A stretch of DNA of 11,102 bases from Ruminococcus sp. UBA4350 (GTDB lineage: Bacteria > Bacillota > Clostridia > Oscillospirales > Ruminococcaceae): NCBI GenBank assembly GCA_002394125.1, contig DGSY01000161.1, forward strand, positions 1-11,102, read 5' to 3'. The position numbers and the translations under genes were made by a program. The notes beneath the pieces are model-generated. The model did no database searches. It was not told where the DNA came from and saw only the letters and a list, made by a program, of their open reading frames with translations. Within the stretch, counting starts at the first letter, position 1. Every line of letters starts with the position of its first letter. Shown here piece after piece: positions 1-6,344 of this stretch.

Positions 1-1
1 C

Positions 2-400
2 TATACCGCCGTATTCGATTTCGATGCAGAGTGGAATGATTACCCGCAGAAAACGCTGCGTACCGTCTGGCGCGACAATGCGACCGGAAAGCTCGGACAT
101 GATGACATTATGTTCGATGGGAGCAGCGCCGTGCTGCCGCCGGTCTGGCGGACGAATCAGGTCTTGATCGGCGTGTACGCAGGAGATATCCGCACGACAA
201 CAGCGGCACGCGTGCCGTGCATCGGCTGTATCACCGATACCGCGCCGCATCACGACGATCCGGATGATGCGCTGTACCGGCAGCTGGTCGCGTATCTCGA
301 ACAGATCGAGCAGGGCGGCGGCAAGCCGGAGGCTGTGGCGCTTCTGACAAACGGCGTACCGCTCACAGGCAAACCGGAACTCTGCGATGAACCACAATAG
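2..400 (+). CDS. Phage tail-associated protein, C-terminal part (5' end outside window)
   Basis: The reading frame is open from the first base of the window to the TAG at 398-400, so the gene starts upstream; the first visible in-frame ATG (110) has no good ribosome binding site and lies inside the conserved part. About 132 residues are visible. The segment beginning YTAVFDFDAEWNDYP, followed by IGVYAGDIRTTTAARV, resembles a beta-rich module seen in structural or tail proteins of Firmicutes siphophages, where the function is usually unassigned. The C-terminal third (DALYRQLVAYLEQIEQGGG) looks like a short helix followed by a glycine linker. It lies directly before another phage gene, a holin and an endolysin, which fits the tail/host-interaction part of a late operon. 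The phage origin is fairly sure from context; the exact role (baseplate, fibre or adaptor) is not. Confidence 0.75.
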   Translation, partial: YTAVFDFDAEWNDYPQKTLRTVWRDNATGKLGHDDIMFDGSSAVLPPVWRTNQVLIGVYAGDIRTTTAARVPCIGCITDTAPHHDDPDDALYRQLVAYLEQIEQGGGKPEAVALLTNGVPLTGKPELCDEPQ

Positions 401-409
401 GAGGGTATC

Positions 410-1096
410 ATGACTTATACACTGATAAACGGAGACTTTTCGATTCTGAAAACCGTTCTGACGAACAGCGGCTATTTCACAAGTGTGGAGGACGGTTCAT
501 TCGAGGCCGGAGTAGATCCGAACAGATGGACTTACAATAATGCTCTGATCTGTACCGCAGACGGTGTTGCCGGATTTTTCAAGTACGGCTGGATGCGTCA
601 CAACGGCTATAATGTCAATATCTACGGACTTGCCGTGAATCAGGGAAGAACGCCGAGCTTTGAGCTTACGGCAGGATGGTCGGGCGATATGGATGACGAT
701 TATTTCCCCGTTGCAACATACCAAACGTCAAACGGTCTGTCTATCATCTGCCGACGCGCACGAATCCTCATCACGCGCAATCAGAAGGGTAAAACAGTCG
801 TCGTTACCGGAAGCAATCAGCCTATATCGTCGGGATCATCTACCGACTACATCATGGGGGCGATTTCAGCGATCGCGACAACAGATGACACTGAACTCGC
901 AGCCTTTCCGATGCAAACAGCGATCGAGTGGCAAACGCTTCTCGTCCCGATCTGCACACAGTCATCGACTGTGTCATACACCGACAAGGCTGCGCTTCTG
1001 GCACACAAGCAGTACGCAGTCATCGGCGATATTTTGTACGGCGGCAAGCGGTATTTCAGCGACGGATACTTCGCGATCGAGGACGGGGAGGTGTGA
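410..1096 (+). CDS. Unrecognised prophage protein, 228 aa
   Basis: The ATG at 410 follows an AGGAGGG Shine-Dalgarno at 399-405 that overlaps the stop of the preceding gene, so the start is well supported. I do not recognise the family. The protein has no signal peptide or membrane segment, is rich in Thr, Ser, Tyr and Gly, and alternates short hydrophobic and polar stretches, as expected for a beta-rich virion protein. The last 40 residues (from about TDKAALLAHKQYAVIGD) look like a small separate module. Its place between a tail-associated protein and the holin suggests a tail tip, fibre or baseplate component. The holin ribosome binding site sits in its last codons, so the genes are tightly packed in one operon. 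Confidence 0.8.
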   Translation: MTYTLINGDFSILKTVLTNSGYFTSVEDGSFEAGVDPNRWTYNNALICTADGVAGFFKYGWMRHNGYNVNIYGLAVNQGRTPSFELTAGWSGDMDDDYFPVATYQTSNGLSIICRRARILITRNQKGKTVVVTGSNQPISSGSSTDYIMGAISAIATTDDTELAAFPMQTAIEWQTLLVPICTQSSTVSYTDKAALLAHKQYAVIGDILYGGKRYFSDGYFAIEDGEV

Positions 1097-1098
1097 GC

Positions 1099-1545
1099 AT
1101 GACACCTAATATCCTGAAGAAGCTGTTCGCATTAGTCTGCGGGCTTGCAGGGCTGCTGTGGGGAAGCCTTGACGGGCTTCTGATCGCGTTAATCACGCTC
1201 ATCTGTCTTGACTACATCACCGGCCTGATAGTCGGCGCGGCACAGCACCGTCTCAACAGTCAAACCAGCTTTGTTGGCCTTTGCAAGAAAGCCTTGATTC
1301 TGATTATCGTTGCCGTTGCGCATATCATTGACTCGCAGGTGCTCGGCGGCAGCTCATCCGTGTTCCGGTCAGCGGCTTGCGGACTTTACATTGCGAACGA
1401 GGGGTTGAGCATTCTGGAGAATGCAGGAAAGCTCGGAATGCCGATGCCGAAGAAGCTGCGGAACATTCTGGAACAGCTTCGTGATAAGAGCGATGAGGAG
1501 GAGCAGGATGTTCGTACCAAGAAGGACAAGACCGGAAAAAGGTAA
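1099..1545 (+). CDS. Phage holin (toxin secretion/phage lysis holin family)
   Basis: This 148-aa protein should form the membrane lesion that lets the endolysin reach the peptidoglycan. The start is ATG 1099, behind GGGGAGG at 1086-1092; an in-frame GTG two codons earlier is possible. Hydrophobic segments lie at about residues 8-48 (probably two helices, with the family motif LDYITGLIVG at 38-47) and 63-82. The region YIANEGLSILENAGKLG at 98-114 and PMPKKLRNIL at 115-124 are typical of the phage holin family seen in clostridial phages (TIGR01593/Phage_holin_4_1). The charged tail (KSDEEEQ...KKDKTGKR) is typical of a cytoplasmic holin C-terminus. The last 38 bases overlap the endolysin gene, giving the usual holin-endolysin cassette with translational coupling. 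Confidence 0.9.
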   Translation: MTPNILKKLFALVCGLAGLLWGSLDGLLIALITLICLDYITGLIVGAAQHRLNSQTSFVGLCKKALILIIVAVAHIIDSQVLGGSSSVFRSAACGLYIANEGLSILENAGKLGMPMPKKLRNILEQLRDKSDEEEQDVRTKKDKTGKR

Positions 1546-2782
1546 TCCGTATTACTGCCGCGACAAATACGCCGTCGGCATCATTGAGGGAAGTCCTGTA
1601 GACACCGGATGCGATGTGCTTGCAAACTGCGTGGGATACGCAGCGGGGCGCTTCAACGAGATTATCGGCGCGGGGCAGTTCGTCTACTGGCAATGGGCGC
1701 CGAATCCTGATCAGTGGATATCGACCGCGAAGCAGTACGGATTACGAATCGGCAGTGAGCCGGAGCTTGGAGCGGTCGCGGTCTGGCGGCATCATGTTGC
1801 AATCGTTGAGGAAATCCATGCCGACGGGAGCATCACCACATCGGAATCCGGCTACGGATGCGAGAATCCGTTCTGGACATCGAAGCGCAACAAAGGCAGC
1901 GGAAGCTGGGACGGCGATGGATTCCTCGGATTCATCTATCAACCATCGGGAGGAGAAATCATGAGCGATCAAAAGTTTGGAATCGACATATCGTATTGCC
2001 AGACAAGCATTGACTGGAGTAAAGTTGATGCACAGTTTGCGATCATCAAAGCTGGCCAGAGAAATTATACAGATCCGATGTTCGAGAGCCATTATGCAGG
2101 AGCAACAAAGCGCGGAATACCCGTCGGCGCATATTGGTTTCTCGACAAGACATCGCTCACAGAGGATGCGGCAAGGAAAGAAGCCGATGAGTTTATCGCA
2201 AGACTTCGCGGGAAACAGTTCGCGTATCCGGTTTTCCTCGATCTTGAGGATAAAGCTCATTTCGGCCTCGGAAAAGAGCGCGTGTCAGCACTTATCAGAG
2301 CATTCCTCGGAAGAGTTGAGGCAGCAGGCTTTTGGGTTGGACTGTACGGTTCGTACAGCAGCCTGACCACATATACTGCCGAAGATATCAGATCACGATA
2401 TACGATCTGGTTGGCTCATTGGGGAGTTAAGAAGTCGCCGTATACCGGAGCATACGGCATCTGGCAATATGGTGTCGAGAAATCAAAATCGAATGCCGCT
2501 TGGGAAGCGATCAAGGCGACAGTTTCAGATAAGGATGAGGCTGCTCGTCTTGATAGTTTGCTGACTGCGGGCGTCCTGTCCAACTGCTCGCTCCCCGGCA
2601 TCAAGGGCGACGTAGACGTTGACTACTGTTACGTTGACTACCCGAAACTTATAAAGGAAAAGGGACTCAACGGCTACGGCAAGCCGGAACCGGCGCCTGC
2701 GCCCACACCCGCAAAAGCAACGCTTGATATCACGATGGAGTTCGGCGGCAAAACCTACAGCGGAACACTGACAGAAAAATGA
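1508..2782 (+). CDS. Two-domain endolysin: N-terminal CHAP amidase/endopeptidase + GH25 lysozyme
   Basis: ATG 1508 is chosen because AGGAGGAG (1496-1503) precedes it and the conserved part starts about 10 residues later; the frame is open further upstream only inside the holin gene. The product is 424 aa. Residues about 12-145 form a CHAP-type cysteine peptidase/amidase: Cys41 in ANCVGYAAGRF and His96 in RHHVAIVEE are the likely catalytic pair. Residues 152 to about 380 are a GH25 muramidase: GIDIS (Asp160), FLDLE (Asp245 and Glu247, catalytic acid), IWLAHW (300-305), IWQYG (318-322) and DVDVDY (368-373). A Pro/Ala linker (about 391-402) leads to a short C-terminal strand segment that may bind the wall. 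No signal peptide is present, so release depends on the holin. Oddities are an in-frame internal start at 1961 and extra sequence between IWQYG and DVDVD. Confidence 0.93.
   Translation: MFVPRRTRPEKGNPYYCRDKYAVGIIEGSPVDTGCDVLANCVGYAAGRFNEIIGAGQFVYWQWAPNPDQWISTAKQYGLRIGSEPELGAVAVWRHHVAIVEEIHADGSITTSESGYGCENPFWTSKRNKGSGSWDGDGFLGFIYQPSGGEIMSDQKFGIDISYCQTSIDWSKVDAQFAIIKAGQRNYTDPMFESHYAGATKRGIPVGAYWFLDKTSLTEDAARKEADEFIARLRGKQFAYPVFLDLEDKAHFGLGKERVSALIRAFLGRVEAAGFWVGLYGSYSSLTTYTAEDIRSRYTIWLAHWGVKKSPYTGAYGIWQYGVEKSKSNAAWEAIKATVSDKDEAARLDSLLTAGVLSNCSLPGIKGDVDVDYCYVDYPKLIKEKGLNGYGKPEPAPAPTPAKATLDITMEFGGKTYSGTLTEK
1948..1963 (+). promoter_or_regulatory. Internal ribosome binding site and ATG for a GH25-only product
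   Basis: GGGAGGAG at 1948-1955 lies 5 bases before an in-frame ATG at 1961-1963 (Met152 of the endolysin), exactly at the CHAP/GH25 boundary. Translation from it would yield a 273-aa lysozyme starting MSDQKFGIDIS, a normal beginning for a GH25 enzyme. Secondary translation products from inside endolysin genes are known in some clostridial and enterococcal phages. Use of this site is inferred, not shown. Confidence 0.6.
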
Positions 2783-2784
2783 TG

Positions 2785-2820
2785 AAAGCCGGCAGGGGAT
2801 TCAGTCCTCTGCCGGCTTTT
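2785..2820 (+). terminator. Rho-independent terminator of the phage lysis operon
   Basis: A 15-bp stem (2785-2799 with 2805-2819, one G-U pair) closes on a 5-base loop (TTCAG) and ends in TTTT, three bases after the endolysin stop codon. The AAAG at the 5' base also gives a T run on the opposite strand, so it may work in both directions. Confidence 0.9.
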
Positions 2821-2885
2821 CTGTTCGGTTCGACAAGTTTTTCGCATCGGTGACAGCTTTCGACAAAATCTTACAAAATCTCCGA

Positions 2886-2914
2886 TTGACTGTTTCGCTG
2901 ATGTGTGGTATGAT
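2886..2914 (+). promoter_or_regulatory. Sigma-A promoter of a short transcript
   Basis: TTGACT (2886-2891), a 17-bp spacer and TATGAT (2909-2914) with TG one base before the -10 (TGgTATGAT) form a near-consensus extended promoter. The predicted start is near 2921. It fires toward a hairpin with a T run only about 45 bases further on, not toward a recognisable gene. Confidence 0.7.
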
Positions 2915-2920
2915 GTGATT

Positions 2921-2995
2921 GTAGAACAGATCAAGGAGAAAAAAAGAGAAAAAGATGCAATTACCCTGCTGCGGCTTGCGGCGGGGACTTTTTTT
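2921..2995 (+). ncRNA. Candidate ~75-nt small RNA (promoter to terminator unit)
   Basis: The unit runs from the predicted start near 2921 to the T run at 2989-2995. The 5' half is purine-rich, with AAGGAG at 2933-2938 followed by a long A/G tract; the 3' half is the terminator hairpin. The only ORF is 18 codons from ATG 2955; it starts 16 bases after the AAGGAG, which is too far, and it runs through the hairpin. A non-coding transcript is therefore the better reading. No known RNA family is recognised. It lies inside the presumed prophage, between the lysis operon and the attachment site, so it could be a prophage-encoded small RNA or the remnant of a truncated gene. Confidence 0.4.
2964..2995 (+). 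terminator. Terminator of the small transcript
   Basis: CCCTGCTGC (2964-2972) pairs over 9 bp, with two G-U pairs, to GCGGCGGGG (2978-2986) around the loop GGCTT. AC and seven T residues (2989-2995) follow. This is a standard rho-independent signal. Confidence 0.75.
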
Positions 2996-3001
2996 GCATT
3001 T

Positions 3002-3068
3002 TCTGACATGATCAGTCAGAGATTTCTGTCATAATTCCTGTCATAATTCAGGCTGAAATATTATGACA
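3002..3068 (+). repeat. Cluster of short direct and inverted repeats next to the presumed attachment site
   Basis: TCTGAC (3002-3007) and GTCAGA (3015-3020) form an inverted repeat around TGATCA. CTGTCATAATTC occurs twice in perfect tandem (3026-3037 and 3038-3049), and its core GTCATAAT recurs inverted as ATTATGAC at 3060-3067. Such arrays next to a tRNA 3' end are typical of integrase-arm or excisionase binding sites, but that function is inferred from position only. Confidence 0.5.
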
Positions 3069-3114
3069 AAAGCGGTTTTTATGCGTTATTAGCGGAAATG
3101 AAAAGGCATAGAAA

Positions 3115-3153
3115 AACCGCGTAACTGCTAGGTTTCTAAGCAGATACGCGGTT
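3115..3153 (-). terminator. Terminator downstream of tRNA-Val
   Basis: AACCGCGTAACTGCT (3115-3129) pairs with AGCAGATACGCGGTT (3139-3153) over 15 positions with one A-A mismatch. Read on the - strand the stem is followed by TTT from 3114 downward, so it ends the tRNA transcript. The gap from the tRNA 3' end is about 10 bases. Confidence 0.75.
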
Positions 3154-3163
3154 ATTTCATAAA

Positions 3164-3237
<74 letters not shown>

Positions 3238-3253
3238 GAGTGACTACCCAAAT

Positions 3254-3282
3254 ATTATACCACAAAGCGGAGTATTTGTCAA
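3254..3282 (-). promoter_or_regulatory. Promoter of tRNA-Val
   Basis: On the - strand TTGACA (3282-3277), 17 bp, then TATAAT (3259-3254) with the extended TGg element: a perfect sigma-A consensus, as expected for a stable RNA gene. The predicted start is about 10 bases before the mature tRNA 5' end. Confidence 0.92.
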
Positions 3283-3311
3283 CCCCCGCAGAAAAGTTTT
3301 TTCTGCGGGGG
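3283..3311 (-). terminator. Terminator downstream of the rhomboid gene
   Basis: A perfect 13-bp inverted repeat, CCCCCGCAGAAAA (3283-3295) with TTTTCTGCGGGGG (3299-3311), encloses a 3-base loop eight bases after the rhomboid stop. The T run lies inside the stem. It directly abuts the -35 box of the tRNA promoter, insulating the tRNA gene from read-through. Confidence 0.75.
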
Positions 3312-3318
3312 AGTGGCA

Positions 3319-3909
3319 TCACAAATTCGTATCGGCTTTCGGCTTAGTGATCGCCCAGCCGAACACTGTACCGCAGAGACCGCCGATGATATGTCCCATC
3401 TGCGAGACACCGTCATTCGGCTGTGCAATGCCGCCTATGATCTCGCCGCTGAGGAAGATCACGGCCACGAGGATCAGTGTGATCGGGATACCGTCCTTGC
3501 GGAGATTGGTAAAGGAGCTGAGCAGGATCAGCATAAACGCGATGCCGCTTGCGCCGAGCAGCGCCGTGCCGGGACAGAAAATGATCTGCACAAGTGCGGT
3601 CACGAATGCTGTCATTGCCATCATTTTCAGCAGCGGCTTCGAGCCGTATTTCTCCTCCAGCATCGGGCCGATCAGCAGGATGATCGTGAAATTGCCGATG
3701 AAATGCGCATAGTTTGCGTGTCCGAGAACATAGGTGAACATCCGGAGATAGGTCAGCGGATTGAGCGGGCTGCTGCGGTAGACGGAAAACAGCAGCTTAT
3801 TTGCGGCGCCGTTTGTCAGTGTGCTGATAATCAGTGCGGCAGCGGAAAGCAGCGTCATTGTCAGAATGACCGGTGAATTATACTGGAACTTGCTTAGGAT
3901 CTTTTTCAT
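3319..3909 (-). CDS. Rhomboid family intramembrane serine protease
   Basis: This 196-aa integral membrane protein should cleave transmembrane substrates within the bilayer. The start is ATG 3909, behind a strong AAGGAGGTG site; the frame is open 17 codons further up, but that part covers the promoter. The family signature is complete: HANYAHFIGN (64-73, the HxxxN pair at His69/Asn73), the catalytic Ser121 in LGASGIAF, and the catalytic His173 in MGHIIGGLCG. About six hydrophobic segments lie at roughly 13-32, 72-83, 97-113, 118-134, 141-159 and 171-187, with a short N-terminal cytoplasmic part, matching the minimal six-helix bacterial rhomboid. It is transcribed alone from its own promoter and closed by its own terminator. 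The substrate cannot be told from context. Confidence 0.93.
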   Translation of the reverse strand: MKKILSKFQYNSPVILTMTLLSAAALIISTLTNGAANKLLFSVYRSSPLNPLTYLRMFTYVLGHANYAHFIGNFTIILLIGPMLEEKYGSKPLLKMMAMTAFVTALVQIIFCPGTALLGASGIAFMLILLSSFTNLRKDGIPITLILVAVIFLSGEIIGGIAQPNDGVSQMGHIIGGLCGTVFGWAITKPKADTNL

Positions 3910-3931
3910 GTCAAGCACCTCCTTACGCACT

Positions 3932-3960
3932 ATTATAGCACAGTTTATTGAAAAAATCAA
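3932..3960 (-). promoter_or_regulatory. Promoter of the rhomboid gene
   Basis: On the - strand TTGATT (3960-3955), 17 bp, TATAAT (3937-3932) with the extended element TGc. The predicted start near 3925 leaves a leader of about 15 bases carrying the ribosome binding site. Confidence 0.85.
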
Positions 3961-3989
3961 TGGCAGCAGAATGAATGATCGGTGAAAAG

Positions 3990-4016
3990 AAGCCGCACTG
4001 TTTTGCAGTGCGGCTT
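3990..4016 (-). terminator. Terminator downstream of the GH26 gene
   Basis: AAGCCGCACTG (3990-4000) and CAGTGCGGCTT (4006-4016) form a perfect 11-bp stem around a 5-base loop. On the - strand it is followed by CTTTTC. It lies about 48 bases past the mannanase stop codon. Confidence 0.85.
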
Positions 4017-4063
4017 ATTAACAAATCAATTTCAGTCAATAGACTATGCGCTGTCGGTCTGTA

Positions 4064-6052
4064 TCAGTCTAGCTTTGCGATCTTGCGGAGGATCAGACCG
4101 GTATCATCGGTATCGGGTCCGCCGCTTGCATTCATATCTGCATTCAGCTTGCCCTGCGCATCAATCACAGCTGTCTCATCCTCAGCAAGATAGCGGGCGA
4201 GGAGGACTGCATCCTCGACATCCACAGCCTTGTCGAGATTGACGTCGCCGAGCAGATCAGCCTTGCCGGATTCCTTGCCGGTCGTGGTTGTTGTTGTGCC
4301 GGAAACCGGCTTGACAGTTGTTTTGAAGAGATCCTCCGGCAGCTCATCGAGCGTGATGCAGAAATCGCTGAGGTAGACCTTTTTCAGCTCATCGAGATCC
4401 TGATAGGCTTCGCCGATGACGAACGGATCCTGATCGGTATTGTACCACGGGCAGAAATACAGCCAGTCTGCGTGCTCGACCTGAAGATTCGTCAGGCTCG
4501 GAACGGTGCTGTTCTCAGCCATTGCGACCATTTTCTTGCCGTCCACATAGCCGACGAGCTTATAGAAGATGCCGGATTCCGCATCGAGGTTCGGGCCGGA
4601 GGTCTTGCCGTCGTGACGGTTGTAAACGGTGTTGTACTTGTCGTATGCGACGATATCGACTCTGTCGTCGCCGGAATACCACAGCGCGGAATCATCCGAC
4701 CATGTATAAAGATTCTGCTCCCAGATGAGGTTGTGCAGACCGTAGTCGTTGGTCAGCGTATCCTGGAGATATGCCCAGAGCTGCTTGTAGACCTCTGCGC
4801 CCTCCTTTGCCCACCAGAACCATGCGCCCTGACCGTCCTTGCCTCCGTTGCCTTCTGCTTCGTGGAACGGGCGGAAGATCAGCGGAACATTTGCCTCCTG
4901 CAATTTGAGCAGCTCTTTTGCGAGATTGTCCACGCAGAGCTTGAAATACTCATATTCGGTCGTGCCCTCCTTGAGGCAGTTTGCCGTGACGAAATCGGTC
5001 TTTTCGCTGTAGGTCGTCTTGGAGAAGTCGAGCGGCTCACCGAGCGTGTAGTCTGCGAGTCTGGTCGGAACATTGATATGCCACGATGCGGTGCAGATGC
5101 CGCCCTTTTCGTTTGTCCATTCGATCATTCTGCCGGCAACGCCGTCATCCCATGCATAGCACGGGCAGTAGCTGCCGAAATCGAAGCCCTGAATTGCCGG
5201 ATATTTTCCGGTGAGATCGTGAATGAGGTTGACATCATTGTTATAATTATTATAGGTGTAGTTGTGATTCTGGGTGCTGTAGGTATAGACCTGACCGTCC
5301 GGGCCGGTGCAGTGCCAGTAGAATTCGTTGCCCTGCTCATCCTTATCCTTGCTGTCGCGGTCGATCACATATTCCACGCCGTCGGAATCCTTGCAGGTAT
5401 CCGTGGATGCATCATAGCGTATCGTCGTCTGGACAGTGTTGCCGCCGCCGTAGATCTGCTGCTGACCGGAGAGCATCTGCTTGCCGTAAACGCTCTGGAG
5501 ATAGGCCATGAGTGCCTTAGTCTCCGGTGTTGCGTCCTTGTCGCAGGTCTCTGCGGTCGCCTTGCTGAGATCCGGGAATACTGCCGGAGAGATCGTCACA
5601 TAGTCGATCGCCATATAGCCGTATTTGCTGACGAATTTGATCGTATTTTCGCCCTTGTTCAGGCGCACCATGCCGAAATCGAAATCCGTCCACTTATCTG
5701 TATAGGGTACGGTCGTATGATATTCGCTGCCGTTGACCTCGACGGTCTGATAGCGTCCCTCCTGATTGAGGATCTGTGCGCCGTGGACGATGATCTGATA
5801 CATTCCGTCCTCGGGAACCGTCATGGTAATTGTGCCGGGATCGCTGGTGAGATAGAAGAAGCCCTCGCCGCTGTAGCCCGGAATCTGGTTTTCGTAAATG
5901 GATGTCCAGAGGCTTGCGCCCTCCATATCCTCGCCCTCAATGCGCAGCGGCTCCGCGGTATCGGCCGCCGTGACGGGCAGTGCGCAGAGTGCGCCGCAGG
6001 CGATGACTGCTGCCGAGATGCCGGCGGTCATCCGGTTTGTAAATCTTTTCAT
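4064..6052 (-). CDS. Secreted cellulosomal beta-mannanase: CBM35-like + GH26 + type I dockerin
   Basis: The product is 662 aa, starting at ATG 6052 behind GAGGGGAG. Residues 1-30 are a signal peptide (KRFTNR, hydrophobic core, LPVTAA cut region). Residues about 36-157 resemble a family 35-type carbohydrate module (IEGEDMEG start, IDYVTI end). Residues about 170-565 are a GH26 catalytic domain that should hydrolyse beta-1,4-mannan: FRPFHEAEG holds the acid/base Glu398, MAENS holds the probable nucleophile Glu513, and an aromatic cleft includes FWW (412-414). A Thr linker (586-591) leads to a dockerin at about 599-662: the first calcium loop DVNLDKAVDVED (603-614) is canonical, the second DMNASGGPDTDD (639-650) has Ser in place of the fifth-position Asp. 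The dockerin implies attachment to a cohesin scaffoldin at the cell surface. It is a single-gene unit with its own promoter and terminator. Confidence 0.95.
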   Translation of the reverse strand: MKRFTNRMTAGISAAVIACGALCALPVTAADTAEPLRIEGEDMEGASLWTSIYENQIPGYSGEGFFYLTSDPGTITMTVPEDGMYQIIVHGAQILNQEGRYQTVEVNGSEYHTTVPYTDKWTDFDFGMVRLNKGENTIKFVSKYGYMAIDYVTISPAVFPDLSKATAETCDKDATPETKALMAYLQSVYGKQMLSGQQQIYGGGNTVQTTIRYDASTDTCKDSDGVEYVIDRDSKDKDEQGNEFYWHCTGPDGQVYTYSTQNHNYTYNNYNNDVNLIHDLTGKYPAIQGFDFGSYCPCYAWDDGVAGRMIEWTNEKGGICTASWHINVPTRLADYTLGEPLDFSKTTYSEKTDFVTANCLKEGTTEYEYFKLCVDNLAKELLKLQEANVPLIFRPFHEAEGNGGKDGQGAWFWWAKEGAEVYKQLWAYLQDTLTNDYGLHNLIWEQNLYTWSDDSALWYSGDDRVDIVAYDKYNTVYNRHDGKTSGPNLDAESGIFYKLVGYVDGKKMVAMAENSTVPSLTNLQVEHADWLYFCPWYNTDQDPFVIGEAYQDLDELKKVYLSDFCITLDELPEDLFKTTVKPVSGTTTTTTGKESGKADLLGDVNLDKAVDVEDAVLLARYLAEDETAVIDAQGKLNADMNASGGPDTDDTGLILRKIAKLD

Positions 6053-6087
6053 TGAAAATCGCTCCCCTCAAATTTTCACATGGCAAT

Positions 6088-6106
6088 GCTGCGAAATCCT
6101 CGCAGC
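6088..6106 (-). promoter_or_regulatory. Hairpin in the 5' leader of the GH26 mRNA
   Basis: GCTGCGA (6088-6094) pairs perfectly with TCGCAGC (6100-6106) around a 5-base loop. It begins only a few bases after the predicted transcription start (near 6113) and ends about 36 bases before the start codon. It could stabilise the mRNA or serve as an operator; no known family is recognised. Confidence 0.45.
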
Positions 6107-6119
6107 TTCTTACGATATG

Positions 6120-6148
6120 ATTATATCACAAATGCACAAAGAATGCAA
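6120..6148 (-). promoter_or_regulatory. Promoter of the GH26 mannanase gene
   Basis: On the - strand TTGCAT (6148-6143), 17 bp, then TATAAT (6125-6120) with TGa upstream. The weaker -35 box leaves room for activation. An ATGCAC motif falls inside the spacer (6132-6137) and recurs at 6216-6221 and 6261-6266 in the same intergenic region. Confidence 0.8.
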
Positions 6149-6344
6149 CACTTTCACAAGGATTCTCTGTCATGCGCAAACAAAAAGTGTGCAAAAAACC
6201 GGTAAACTATCCAGAATGCACAGAGCCAGATTTACGGAATCTCATATTTTTTTTGAAGCGATGCACGAAAAACGCCCGCCCGATCGTTTTATAGGTGAAG
6301 GGCGGAACAAGCACCGCTCCTGCAGCGCGCTGACTATCACAAAC
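6149..6344 (+). other. Intergenic region upstream of the sigma factor gene
   Basis: This stretch separates the divergent mannanase and sigma factor genes. It is open in the sigma frame, but its translation has no coding character and there is no ribosome binding site before 6345. I find no convincing sigma-A promoter reading toward the sigma gene, which would fit transcription by an alternative sigma factor, perhaps autoregulation, but I cannot place an ECF promoter either. It has an AT-rich tract near 6246-6254 and an inverted pair CCGCCC/GGGCGG (about 6278-6305) with a long loop. Confidence 0.4.

Noticed and set aside
1421..1507. Upstream part of the endolysin frame
   Set aside because: It lies wholly inside the holin gene and is Arg/Cys-rich non-family sequence; ATG 1508 has the ribosome binding site.
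2755..3009. 84-codon open frame on the - strand over the lysis terminator and small transcript
   Set aside because: No ribosome binding site, it crosses two terminators and a promoter, and the composition is not protein-like.
2955..3011. 18-codon ORF (MQLPCCGL...) as a leader peptide
   Set aside because: The AAGGAG is 16 bases away and the ORF runs through the terminator hairpin and T run, so translation is unlikely; the unit is better read as a non-coding RNA.
4472..6055. 527-codon open frame on the + strand opposite the mannanase
   Set aside because: It is the exact antisense of the GH26-dockerin gene, has no ribosome binding site and gives a low-complexity Ile/Val/Ala/Arg-rich translation caused by the codon bias of the true gene.
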